Shown here piece after piece: positions 9,731 through 19,119 of a stretch of 20,000 bases of DNA (its first letter is position 1; every line of letters starts with the position of its first letter). A model generated the notes under the pieces. The model saw only the letters and a program-made list of their open reading frames with translations. It searched no databases and was not told where the DNA came from. A program made the position numbers and the translations under genes. The stretch is taken from assembly GCA_034096865.1 (NCBI GenBank), contig JAWQFJ010026657.1, positions 30,001 through 50,000 on the forward strand, read 5' to 3'. The DNA is from Theodoxus fluviatilis. Lineage: Eukaryota; Mollusca; Gastropoda; Cycloneritida; Neritidae.

Positions 9731-10467
9731 CATGAATAAATAACTGAAAATTACGCTGGTTAAAATATCCCATTTTGTCGTGTTTTCTACTCAAGCCTTG
9801 ATTTCTCACGCGTGATCACATGATCACATGGAAACTCACATTTTTGAGGACGGCTGGCAACAAAGCAGACTGAGTGACGTCATCCCAAAGTCTAGTGGAA
9901 ATCTTGAAAAACAAGCAAATGAAGGTTCCGTCTACGCCATAAGGCAGTTCCTTTTTTAGTGTTGTCCAAGTCCACAGGTCCCTTTATTGCTTGTTGATTG
10001 AACCTTATTTCTCCGTGCACTGCGAACCGCTTTTGTGCCCAGTCAGGCAAAAGGCTGGCGGCAGGTTTCACGAGTAATTGGGCTTGTCGTGGAGGAAATG
10101 CGAATTTTCAGGCTTACTGGCCCCCTGGGACTCCTAAAGTCACTCTAAGCTCATTTTTCTGCACATTGCGAGAAGTTCCGATTTGTGTTATGGATTGCAC
10201 TGGTGTCCATTCGTTAAAGTGACATGTATGAAGTTGTCATAGATGATTGTAGAAGCAGTGGCAAGTGCAAAGGCTCACTTAGACTAGGTGGGGGCAAAAA
10301 CACGTTTGCGTACTCTTACCTACCCTAGGGATTTCCTCAGCCCCTAAATGACAGTCTAGCGCGGACGCACGGTTGCGTTCACTGCACGCCAGACTAAGTC
10401 AGCAAATTCCATTCTCAAAATCCAGAAAACCCGCGGTGTAATCCTCAAATCTGACAAGGCAACTAAG
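9731..10467. other. Spacer between the two minisatellites, no gene seen
   Basis: About 740 bp of mixed sequence. The 74-codon frame at 9998-10222 (+) has no recognisable features. I saw no terminal repeats or RNA folds. Confidence 0.45.
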
Positions 10468-12147
10468 CACGCCTCCACTCGCTTTTTGCCAGTGTTACAT
10501 GTCTTCATTTGCTATTGCCGGTGTTACATGTCTTCATTCGTTGTTGCCGGTGTTACATGCCTCCTTTCACTGTTTGCCAGTGTTACATGTCTTCATTCGC
10601 TGTTTGCCAGTGTTACATGTCTTCATTCGCTGTTTGCCAGTGTTACATGTCTTCATTCGCTGTTTGCCAGTGTGTTACATGTCTTCATTTGCTGTTTGCC
10701 AGTGTTACATGTCTTCATTCGCTGTTTGCCAGTGTTACATGCCTCCATTCGCTGTTTGCCAGTGGTACATGCCTCCATTCGCTGTAGCCAGTGTTACATG
10801 CCTCCATTCGCTGTTTGCCAGTGTTACATGCCTCCATTCGCTGTTTGCCAGTGTTACATGCCTCCATTCGCTGTTTGCCAGTGGTACATGCCTCCATTCG
10901 CTGTAGCCAGTGTTACATGCCTCCATTCGCTTTTTGCCAGTGTTACATGCCTCCATTCGCTGTTTGCCAGTGTTACATGCCTCCATTCGCTGTTTGCCAG
11001 TGGTACATGCCTCCATTCGCTGTAGCCAGTGTTACATGCCTCCATTCGCTGTTTGCCAGTGTTACATGCCTCCATTCGCTGTTTGCCAGTGTTACATGCC
11101 TCCATTCGCTGTAGCCAGTGTTACATGCCTCCATTCGCTGTTTGCCAGTGTTACATGTCTTCATTCGCTGTAGCTAGTGTTACATACTTCCGTTCACAGT
11201 TTGCTAGTGTTACACGCGTCCGTTCACTATTTGCCATGTTACATGCTGTTTGCCAGTGTTACATGCCTTCATTCGCTGTTTGCCAGTGTTACATGTCTTT
11301 ATTCGCTGTTTGCCAGTGGTACATGCCTCCATTCGCTGTTTGCCAGTGTTACATGTCTTCATTCGCTGTTTGCCAGTGTTACATGCCTCCATTCGCTGTA
11401 GCCAGTGTTACATGCCTCCATTCGCTGTTTGCCAGTGTTACGTGTCTTCATTCGCTGTAGCTAGTGTTACATACTTCCGTTCACAGTTTGCTAGTGTTAC
11501 ACGCGTCCGTTCACTATTTGCCATGTTACATGCTGTTTGCCAGTGTTACATGCCTTCATTCGCTGTTTGCCAGTGTTACATGTCTTTATTCGCTGTTTGC
11601 CAGTGGTACATGCCTCCATTCGCTGTTTGCCAGTGTTACATGTCTTCATTCGCTGTTTGCCAGTGTTACATGCCTCCATTCGCTGTAGCCAGTGTTACAT
11701 GCCTCCATTCGCTGTTTGCCAGTGTTACATGCCTCCATTCGCTGTTTGCCAGTGTTACATGCCTCCATTCGCTGTAGCCAGTGTTACATGCCTCCATTCG
11801 CTGTTTGCCAGTGTTACATGTCTTCATTCGCTGTAGCCAGTGTTACATACCTCCGTTCACAGTTTGCTAGTGTTACACGCGTCCATTCACTATTTGCCAT
11901 GTTACATGCCTCCTTTCACTGTTTGCCAGCAGTGTTATATGTCTTCATTCGCTGTTTGCCAGTGTTACATGTCTTCATTCGTTGCTTGCCAGTTTTACAT
12001 GTCTTCATTCGGTGCTTGGCAGTGTTACATGCCTCCATTCGCTGTTTGCCAGTGTTACATGCCTCCATTCGCTGTTGCCAGTGTTACGTGTCTTCATTCC
12101 CTTTAGCTTGTGCTACACTTCTTTATTTGTCGTTGACAGTGCTACAT
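10468..12147 (+). repeat. 29-30-bp minisatellite, about 56 copies, with higher-order structure
   Basis: The consensus unit starts TGTTACATGCCTCCATTCGC and ends TGTTTGCCAG. The main variants are TCTTC for CCTCC, GGTACATG for GTTACATG, and a one-base-shorter TGTAGCCAG end. Units degenerate at both edges, with the first recognisable one at about 10468 and the last at about 12120-12147. Two higher-order patterns are visible: a 119-bp four-unit cycle (10762-11118) and a 287-bp ten-unit block duplicated at 11178-11751. Because most units are 30 bp, long open frames arise on both strands; 29-bp units break them, so these are not genes. Confidence 0.96.
11178..11751 (+). repeat. 287-bp higher-order repeat, two tandem copies
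   Basis: Copy 1 is 11178-11464 and copy 2 is 11465-11751. The first nine units of each (258 bp) are identical base for base, including a private 20-bp deleted unit (11237-11256 and its partner) and variants such as ACACGCGTCC. The tenth units differ. A weaker, partial relative of the opening units lies at about 11849-11908. Confidence 0.93.
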
Positions 12148-12543
12148 GGGACGTCTTGGACCTAACTGAATAGATATTGCACACTAGGAACCTTTACACG
12201 TTTTAGACCAGTGCACAGATGACGCGAAGGAAACTTCGCCCGCATAGCTGTCTTTCAAAATGACCTCCGAAACGTTGATGAATTGCCTCGTGTCCCGAGC
12301 ATGTCGAGGGCTTTACCACAAAGACGTAACCAAAAAAGTTTCCCCTGAATCTTTCTAAAAGCGGCAACGCTTTGCATGGCGCGGACGAGGGTGAAGAAGT
12401 GGACAAATAGGTTTTAACAATTCACGCACAAGAAAATTAAGTCCGACGTTGTAGAGATTCACCGGACATTAAAAAAAGAGCAATTTTTGTGGAGAAAGTC
12501 TGATAAGTTGACTTTGTTTGACTTTTCTATCGGCTCATACAAT
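12148..12543. other. Unassigned sequence
   Basis: About 400 bp between the minisatellite and the (GA)n tract. No gene, RNA or repeat was recognised. Confidence 0.5.
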
Positions 12544-12544
12544 T

Positions 12545-12576
<32 letters not shown>

Positions 12577-12621
12577 CAAAAAGACAGAGAGACAGACACA
12601 GAGAGGGACGGACAGACACAC

Positions 12622-12681
<60 letters not shown>
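12544..12681 (+). repeat. (GA)n microsatellite with a GACA/ACAG centre
   Basis: Two GA runs (about 12544-12571 and 12626-12681) flank a degenerate centre containing AAGACAGAGAGACAGACACA-type sequence. The strand is almost entirely purine in the pure parts, so it is H-DNA-prone. Frames across it are artefacts. Confidence 0.95.
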
Positions 12682-12685
<4 letters not shown>

Positions 12686-15110
12686 AAGCTCCAAGACAAA
12701 AATACAACATAAATCAGAAAAGACAGTCTGGACAGAGCGTGTAGCGAGGTGGGGGAGGGGAGGGGGGCATGTCGTGTGAAGTGAAAGCATGGGGTGAGAC
12801 ACTCTTGAAGTGAACTTCCGGTGCAAGGGTTACGTGGCTTTCGTACCACCAGGGCCATGTTCAAGTTGGCTTCCCATTTTCACCATGCTGATTTCGCCAT
12901 TCCTACGACGTTCCCCCTTGAACTTCGAGAGAGCCTTTCAACAATCCCACTTCGAGGCCCCTACGTTCTGCCGAGAATACGGATGAGCGTCCTTGGTGAC
13001 TTTCTCGGCACAAGAAGATGTTCTTTTCGAACAGAACGGCTGATTACCTTCTGAAACCCCGATCCAGAATATTGATTAAATCGCATGGCGCCCGCGGTCT
13101 GTATGAAATCATTCCGTTAGAGAAAGGACAAGAGTTCGAATTTGCGCCAGATTCCTCACCCATGAATAATGCAAAAGGTCTTATTCTGCTGGCAGCTTTT
13201 CTGTCGTGAGGCGTGCGTAAAGGCGCCTAGACGTTCAGTCTAGCTTGAGTAATAGCCAGGTCACCGCTCAATCCACACCGGTTGCAGATGCGCACAAAAG
13301 ATACACTGTTTTTGCTTCAAAAAACACATTTTCGCTGCTGAAGCAATAATTCATATCACGAACTCACCACCCGAAAGATACCACTGTGCGTAATATAAAC
13401 AGCTCTAGTCTCAAACCTTCAGTTTTACGTTTGAACAAAAATTCCCATGAACTGCTCGAGCCTGAATTGGGAAAAGACCGATTTAGTGTATTTGGGAAAT
13501 TTTTAAATCGCGCCAATGCATTTGTTAGACCTCTGATAACTGCGCAATCTCAACGTGAACCGTTTGACCTCTGAAAAAGCCGGTGAGAAACCAAAGTCGA
13601 AGTGAACAGCAGGGTTATAGGTCAAAGTTTGCCGCCCATTTGCGTCCGAAAACCCGTGGATACCGCACTATTGTTGAATTGCATACTGGAAAATGTTATT
13701 GCTTTCTGGGAGGAACACATCCACACGGATGTATTCATCGTTCAGTTTGGAACACGAGCAGTTCGAGCTATCTTGGAGAAGAGGAGGATCATGAATTTTC
13801 TGCATCTGAGTCACGCAATGTGCGTAACCTCAAAGAGGAAGCAAAGTCCAACATAGCGTTCTCGTAGAGACTTTTCTTTTTTATCATCTGCCTCCAAAGA
13901 GCTCGTTCATTTAATGGAACCAAGTCTTGATTACATCATGAATGCATGGATCGTATCGAAGGACATTTCCAGCTTTCACAAAGCTTCTTGCCGCGGCCAT
14001 TCCTGAAGACTCTTCCTATCTGAATGACGGATCAGCAGCTCAATAAAACCGACAAGAAAATCCGTAAGATTAAATCTGATGGGACAGAATGCGCTGGGAC
14101 CCTCAGTGGACAATCCCCAGGGGAAGAAATGGTGCAATGGGAGCACTCGTCAATAGCAAATAGCAGACAAGAATGTGTACTTCCTGAATTTCTCCCCAAT
14201 GACCCCAGAAAGTCGTGCCTAGCTCCACTCCTGGGGGACTGCAGTTTCCGTCCTCTCACCCAGTGCAACTATGTCACAAGCATCTGCAAAGAGCAACGGT
14301 TGCCGCATGCCCATCGTGCAGTGTCTGTCTCCTCAAAGAGGAACCGGACTTTTTAGATACTCGACAGGCGGGGAAAAGTTTGACTAGGATACCTCTTCGA
14401 AAGAGGAACCACCAGGATTCTTGCCAAGTTCGACAACCAACACTTTCGTTTGAGGCAAAAATCACCCGTCTCACTAGACAGAGGCATTTGGTTCGACTCT
14501 ATGGCAGTAACTGTCTTCAGTAAAAAGAAAAACAGAATGAATAAAAACACATCCATGGTGATTACATAACATTTCTAGCAAGGTTGAGGTGTCTACTACT
14601 GCTAAAGTTTGCGTTTCAGTCACAGCAGAACGACTCGTAGATTCAAGTTATAGCATCGCTCAGGCCTCAACCCTGACCAAAACAATGGGTTCTTCCAAAG
14701 TTATGAATACCTGAGCAAAGAATATAGCGTGTCCGCACAGTGTTTACGAATGATCATCAAATGATGCAAACTGTGCCTGATAAATATTCATCGAGTTCAA
14801 AGAGGAAAGTAGTGATCGCCGTGGCGACTCCTGACTGGCTCTGTCTAGTTTTATTCTGTCCAGTTCTTTGTTTTCCTCTGGCCTGTTGGGTCAAGGGGGA
14901 AAACTGGGTAAGTTCCTGAGAAGTAAAATTGCATGAAGTGACCTTGGAGACCAGAACTGAAGCAGTTATTACAATCTAAGATGTCAACAGGCTGCGCTTT
15001 TGTACGAATGTTGCAGTCTGTAACGTACACTTTTCCAGTCAGTATTTGTCGAAAAGTCCATGTATAATGCTCTGCAAAGAAGGTGGACACAATTTTGACT
15101 GTTATCAATG
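12682..15110. other. Long stretch with no recognised gene
   Basis: About 2.4 kb of mixed sequence. Frames at 13583-13867 (+), 14024-14356 (+) and 14215-14523 (+) overlap one another and carry no domain, signal peptide or transmembrane pattern that I can support. The motif CAAAGAGGAA recurs loosely (13832, 14335, 14800), but too short and too irregularly to call a repeat family. Confidence 0.45.
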
Positions 15111-15345
15111 GGTCTCTGAGGCCGAGTGGTTCGTGCGCTTGACCAGTCACTATCAAATGTTGACGACACATGATGACGCGGCCTATTCCTCGCTTGATCC
15201 TAGCTCTCTCGCGTCTGTGCAACGCAGGCCTGCAGCCGCTCTTAGCTAGTGGGTGCGGCGTTCGAAGCTGCGAGGATCCTAGAATTGTATCCTTGAGCAA
15301 GGTGGTTCTCCACATTCCTACTGCCTACCCACGAGGAAAACCGGT
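15111..15345 (+). mobile_element. tRNA-derived SINE, probable
   Basis: The head GGTCTCTGAGGCCGAGTGG (15111-15129) resembles the 5' part of a tRNA-Leu/Ser-like gene, including a pol III A-box (AGGCCGAGTGG, 15119-15129). A B-box-like GGCGTTCGAAGC lies at 15257-15268. The downstream TATCCTTGAGCAAGG (15288-15302), with CCACATTCCTACTGCCTACC after it, is close to a tail module widely seen in animal SINEs. The A-to-B spacing of about 130 bp is much longer than the usual 30-60, so either an internal insertion separates the boxes or one box call is wrong. No clear target duplication was found. Confidence 0.55.
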
Positions 15346-16255
15346 AACAAGCGAGGGCTGGGCTAGAAAATTGTTAAAGATAACCTTGGCATGTTTATCA
15401 ACAGCCTAGCTGTTTTCTCTGTTGAGATGGTGTTAGAATGATGAAGTGAGTAGCCTGATGACCTAGGGGCAAACGTGTGAAGATTAAGCATTCATACATT
15501 TATGGAAAGTTGCAATATGAAAACTACTTTCTTTGTGATAAAGAAATTAATACATTGCACTCAACAAGGGGAAAATAGCAACCACTCACACGTCACTTTC
15601 CCAGGGCTTCCGCCCGGTTTCCTCATTGCTTACGCAGGGATACCATTAGGAATTTACCTCTGTACGCAGTGTTTTTTTAAGTTTTCAAAAAATCACTCAA
15701 AATCCAAATTTTGAATAACTGTTTAGTGGTTGATACCACAAGAAAGAAAATCATTTGCACTTTCTAGCTGAAGTGCTGGATAGTTACAATATGCAGTAAG
15801 AAAATTGGGGGAAATTATTTTTAAACACCAGGTACATGCAATTTTTATTGTCTTTTTTTTTACACCAAATGTATTGTACTAATAGTCAAGAGATAGATTT
15901 TGCACAACAGTTCTGACATCAGTATTTCCACATCAAACTATATTGATGAATGATTGACTACAGGATAAAAAAAATGCTTGAAAATGATTTTTTGGGGCAA
16001 GTCAGAGAGGTGAAATCAGAAAATATACACTTACTCACTGCAATCTGTCTCTGTCTGAATAGAAAAAAATCTCAGAATGGCCTTCTGAGAGAAAGAAGGC
16101 GCCCTACTTGGCATAGTCATCTTTTGTGTGGTACAGTTCATTGGAGGAGTAGAGAAGGTTTTCGGCATCCTCTGCATCCGAATCGATGTCTGTTTCTGCT
16201 ATAAACACCGATTCTATCTCTTCCTCTCTCTCTGACGGCGACGGCGTCTTCGCTG
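15346..16255. other. AT-rich stretch with no supported gene
   Basis: About 900 bp. On the minus strand, 16102-16215 encodes a second short acidic stretch (EEIESVFIAETDIDSDAEDA, then a stop) in a different frame from the acidic ORF to its right. No other feature was recognised. Confidence 0.4.
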
Positions 16256-16504
16256 TCACTTAGTGTCAGCCACGAAGTGACATCCGAAGTCAATTCGTTT
16301 CGTCTTCGCTGCAGCCACCGCTTCATTCTCGTTGACTGGGACTATTTCCGCATTAGAATCATAAAGATCTTCTTCAGAAGTCCAATATCCACCTAGATCT
16401 TCAGTATCAGACCCTTCTTCCATCCACACTTCTAATACTTCGTCATTTTCATCACCGCTCAATCTCCTTCGACAACGCGACGCCATGTCAAAGCGCGGAA
16501 ACAC
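16256..16504 (-). pseudogene. Acidic ORF fragment, unknown (transposase N-terminus possible)
   Basis: The minus-strand frame reads MASRCRRRLSGDENDEVLEV after an upstream Met, then an acidic stretch containing EEGSDTEDLGGYWTSEEDLY, and stops at about 76 residues from the MASR start. A second acidic stretch in another frame follows directly (16102-16215), as if a single acidic region had been broken by a frameshift. A basic start followed by an acidic, Ser/Asp/Glu-rich region of this size is common at the N-terminus of piggyBac-type transposases. It is also seen in unrelated nuclear proteins. No catalytic domain follows. I do not assign a function. Confidence 0.3.
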
Positions 16505-16529
16505 GACGGTGGGTGAGCGTAGATACTAC

Positions 16530-16532
16530 TAA
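16530..16532 (+). repeat. TAA target-site duplication, left
   Basis: TAA immediately outside the left terminal repeat, matched by TAA at 17047-17049. A 3-bp TWA duplication is the standard signature of PIF/Harbinger insertion. Confidence 0.65.
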
Positions 16533-16547
16533 AGGCTTGTTCAGAAG
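16533..16547 (+). repeat. Left terminal inverted repeat
   Basis: AGGCTTGTTCAGAAG. It matches the reverse complement of 17032-17046 except for three internal bases (CTT versus GGA). Confidence 0.65.
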
Positions 16548-16550
16548 TAC

Positions 16551-16910
16551 TCAGCGCTGATTGAGCGCTTCATGTTGGCAATTGAGCGCTTCATGCCACT
16601 CCTGAACGCCCCAGATTTTGTGCAGCGCTTCACTTGTTAAAGGGGAGGTAAATCTTCTGCGCCCCATGTTGTGTTGATAGACGCAAAGAAAGTGTTTTCT
16701 TCGCCACAGACATCGTTTATGCACGTTCATGCATTCTGCATGAATAAAGTCCACTACGGTGTCATCCTTACTTGCCATTACTCGCGCATACAGGGCGCTT
16801 GGGGCAAATAAAGCCCGTTCCAGTCCCAAAATGATGTTTCTGAGGGTTATTTTACGCGTCGACGGCCAGTGCGGGATTGAAGACGCCATTTTGAAATGAT
16901 GCAAAATCAT
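16551..16910 (-). other. 119-codon ORF inside the Harbinger-like element, unassigned
   Basis: The minus-strand frame starts near the inner edge of the right end of the element and runs through the left end, where its last residues (HEALNCQHEALNQR) are simply translated AGCGCT repeats. A second Met lies in CAAAATGGCG, a good initiation context and YY1-like motif (16884-16893). The middle segment is basic and Cys/Arg-rich (HKRCLWRRKHFLC), but I recognise no domain. It may be a captured exon, a relic of an element protein or chance. Confidence 0.2.
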
Positions 16911-17031
16911 CCTGCTGCACGTCGGATTGGTGATTCACAGCGCTGCTCAGCGCTGAGTGAAGCACGCCCCAAATTGGCCGTTCAGGAGTGAATCACATGC
17001 AGCGCTGAGTAAGCGCTTTGAAGCACTGCGC

Positions 17032-17046
17032 CTTCTGAACTCCCCT
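17032..17046 (-). repeat. Right terminal inverted repeat
   Basis: CTTCTGAACTCCCCT on the plus strand, followed at once by TAA (17047-17049). It is the partner of 16533-16547. Confidence 0.65.
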
Positions 17047-17049
17047 TAA
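17047..17049 (+). repeat. TAA target-site duplication, right
   Basis: Direct repeat of 16530-16532 across the Harbinger-like element. Being only three bases in AT-rich DNA, it is weak alone but supports the boundary set by the inverted repeats. Confidence 0.6.
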
Positions 17050-17688
17050 ATGTAGCTTTCTCACGGGGACTATACTAAAGAAAAGGTAACTCCAGCGAAC
17101 ACAGACTGGTTACAGAATAAAGTGCTGTACGATTTACTTCCCTTGAAACAGCCACGATGATAGGAAAATTTCATTACGGCGACCGCAAACACGTAGTTGA
17201 GCTGCGTAGCCAAAGGGTGTTGGCGTCATCGCAACCACGTGGTTGAGCTGCGCTCGGACTGAGACTTAAGGGATTTGATGTTCCCTTTCACCTGATTTAC
17301 AACGCCTTGGTTTGCATCTAGCGAGCGTTACTGCGTTCCTAAAGTCGACGACTCTGAACGTTGCACTCCCTGTGGGTTGGGGGTGAGAAGAAACCCCCTG
17401 TGGGCTGGGGGTGAGAATAGACCCACTGCGTCTCGTTACGCGATTCGAAAAAGGCGAATGTTCAGGGAAATCGTGAGTCAGTGTCCTCTTGCTCCAAACA
17501 GCTCTAGTCAGTTTCGTGATCAGTGGTCCTGCATGGCCTACAGTGGAAGATAGGCCATAAAACTCCATTGGTCGATTGATTCTGAAGTGTGCATTTCGGT
17601 ACCTTAAAACTGATTTCCCAGCGCAGTTGCTTGCGGCGAATCAACTTAGTCATGGATTCTTAACTTGATTGGCGGAATTTCGAGATAA
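17050..17688. other. Unassigned sequence with two small internal duplications
   Basis: About 640 bp. A 22-bp motif at 17185-17206 recurs at 17231-17252 with two mismatches. A 28-bp unit (17369-17396) is tandemly duplicated at 17397-17424. The 100-codon minus-strand frame at 17266-17568 spans the latter and has no recognisable domain. Confidence 0.5.
17369..17424 (+). repeat. 28-bp tandem duplication, G-rich
   Basis: Two 28-bp units starting CCTGTGGG(T/C)TGGGGGTGAGA differ at only a few positions. Each has GGG and GGGGG runs separated by two bases, so the pair has four G-runs, although the long loop between them makes a stable quadruplex doubtful. Confidence 0.85.
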
Positions 17689-17829
17689 ATGAGGGGCCAG
17701 AGATCCTATCACTTTCAAGCACCTTCTGTCTGGAATGCTCTGCCGTCATCTCTCCGTGGCATCACTTCTCTTCCTTCCTTCAAATCTAACCTCAAGACCC
17801 ATTTTTTCCGTAAAGCTTTTTCTGTTTAG
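17689..17829 (+). pseudogene. LINE ORF2 C-terminal fragment, second family
   Basis: The last residues read YHFQAPSVWNALPSSLRG, then SFKSNLKTHFFRKAFSV and stop. The A-P-x-x-W-N-x-L-P-x-x-L-R and F-K-x-x-L-K-T-x-F-F-R blocks match the LINE C-terminal signature. A stop at 17686-17688 lies directly upstream, so it is a 5'-truncated relic. It retains no catalytic motif. Confidence 0.82.
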
Positions 17830-18148
17830 TGCCCCTAGGGCCTGACTGCTTCCTGAGAACCGTTAGCATCGTACATATCTGTATAAACTGTTTGTTTTTT
17901 TTGTGTTTTTTTTTTCGTCTGTATGAATGTTGACTGAATGTCTGGTTTGTGTTGCTGTGTTGTTTTATATCATCTGCTTTTCATCTTTGTTTCTCTTACC
18001 TTGATGTATATTACTTTCATTTACATTCCTATTGTGTGTTTTTTTATTTCTATTTTCTTTTCTTTCTTTCTTTTTTTTAGGCGCTTTGAGTCTCACTGTG
18101 TGGGAGTATTGCGCGTTATAAGAGTGATCTATTATTATTATTATTATT
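17689..18148 (+). mobile_element. 5'-truncated LINE (CR1/L2-like) 3' end, second family
   Basis: It consists of a short ORF2 C-terminus (stop 17827-17829), a T-rich 3' UTR and the terminal module GCGCTTTGAG...TTGCGCGTTATAAG (about 18081-18123) followed by six ATT copies (18131-18148). That module, a GCGC-bounded stem-loop before a short microsatellite, is typical of the 3' ends of L2/CR1-type LINEs, where it is the reverse-transcriptase recognition site. The UTR differs from copies A and B, so this is another family. Confidence 0.82.
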
Positions 18149-19110
18149 GTTCTGCAGGGGCTTTTGCCCTGATGGTGGTTGAGTGCCGTGACTTTTGATT
18201 AAAATGGGGCCAAATTTGCCTTGCCTCCTCATTCTCTCGCTGGCTTGTCAGAGATCTTAGACGAAAATTCACCGGACATGGAAGTATTCAGCACCATGAA
18301 ATTTCAAGACAAGTTCCTTCGCTCCTCCTGCGCAAAAGTACTTTGAGAACTTTCCTTGTATTAAAGATGCGGCCGATGAAATAGAGCTCAAGACATAAGA
18401 AAGAAAATTACGAGGAGGAAGAAAAGAATATGACATGCGGCTACAGTGGAAAAATAAATGGGAAATTCACTGCAGTAGTGACGGCAGTAGCAGGATGCAA
18501 TTAAAGGAAAACGAACGGGAGGACGGAATGTATTGTAATGAAAGTTGTGCCACTGTATCATCGCTCACACCCTCAGTGAACACGACGTCGATAGAGGTAA
18601 CTTGCGAAGATAATGAGGGCTGCGACGATCTCAATAATAACATGCGACAAGAACACAAAAGAACAGTGCGCAAAGAGCAAAGCCAGTTTTGTGGCGGCTG
18701 CTTGCCAGGCGTCCTGTGACCGCCCCTTTACCCCCTAGAGTCTGGAAATTTCCAGGTGCAGAATTGGCTCTGCGCATGCTCCAACCCCCCTGCACTCTGG
18801 AACAACTGAATGTTATCACTCCCTCCTCAAGATCGAGAGGGACAGATGACCACTTAAACACCATATGTTTATTGAAGCATATAAACAAAATTCAACTCGC
18901 AGACAATGGGACCACTAACATTGCAGTTAAGAAGAGAGCTGGAAGAAGCACGCGTGTTCCGGAGGAAAAGATTGCATGTGTATGCGTGTGTATGCGTGTG
19001 TATGCGCATGGACGTGGGCGTTTGTGTGTATATGAATGCGTGCGTTGTCACGGCCGGGTGTATATACTGCTTATGTGGTAATATCATCGGACAGATGATT
19101 GTTTAGAGGA
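18149..19110. other. Stretch with no supported gene
   Basis: About 960 bp. Frames at 18435-18719 and 18689-19081 (+) have no recognisable domain. A short degenerate TGTATGCG repeat lies at about 18977-19010. An AATAAA on the minus strand (18867-18872) could be a polyadenylation signal but is weak on its own. Confidence 0.45.
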
Positions 19111-19119
19111 ACTTACCTG
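19111..19119 (-). promoter_or_regulatory. 5' splice-donor-like motif
   Basis: The minus strand reads CAG|GTAAGT, a perfect match to the metazoan donor consensus, with the boundary between 19117 and 19116. The adjoining upstream sequence on that strand (GTTGGCGAGTGGG) gives no recognisable protein, so an exon is only possible. Confidence 0.25.

Larger units (their letters stand above)
16533..17046. mobile_element. PIF/Harbinger-like non-autonomous DNA transposon (MITE-like)
   Basis: The 514-bp element is bounded by TAA duplications and 15-bp terminal inverted repeats (AGGCTTGTTCAGAAG on the left, AGGGGAGTTCAGAAG as reverse complement on the right; 12 of 15 match). Just inside each end are four copies of the palindrome AGCGCT (left 16553, 16564, 16585, 16624; right 16939, 16949, 17001, 17012). 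Each end also has an inward-facing secondary copy of the terminal motif (CACTCCTGAACG near 16598 and its reverse complement near 16979). No DDE transposase is present, so it would depend on an enzyme encoded elsewhere. The superfamily follows from the TAA duplication and TIR style. Confidence 0.65.

Noticed and set aside
9207..9809. 200-codon minus-strand frame across the 35-bp minisatellite
   Set aside because: The core is repeat translation cycling through three frames; the non-repeat ends show no recognisable domain.
10486..12165. Open frames of 60-179 codons on both strands in the 30-bp minisatellite
   Set aside because: A 30-bp period preserves any open frame. The same residues appear in all frames in rotation, and 29-bp units shift the frame repeatedly.
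13583..14523. Cluster of overlapping plus-strand frames of 60-110 codons
   Set aside because: Frames overlap in different phases, none has a recognisable domain, and lengths are within chance expectation.
17369..17424. G-quadruplex in the 28-bp duplication
   Set aside because: Only two close G-run pairs separated by a loop of more than 15 bases; too long for a confident quadruplex call.
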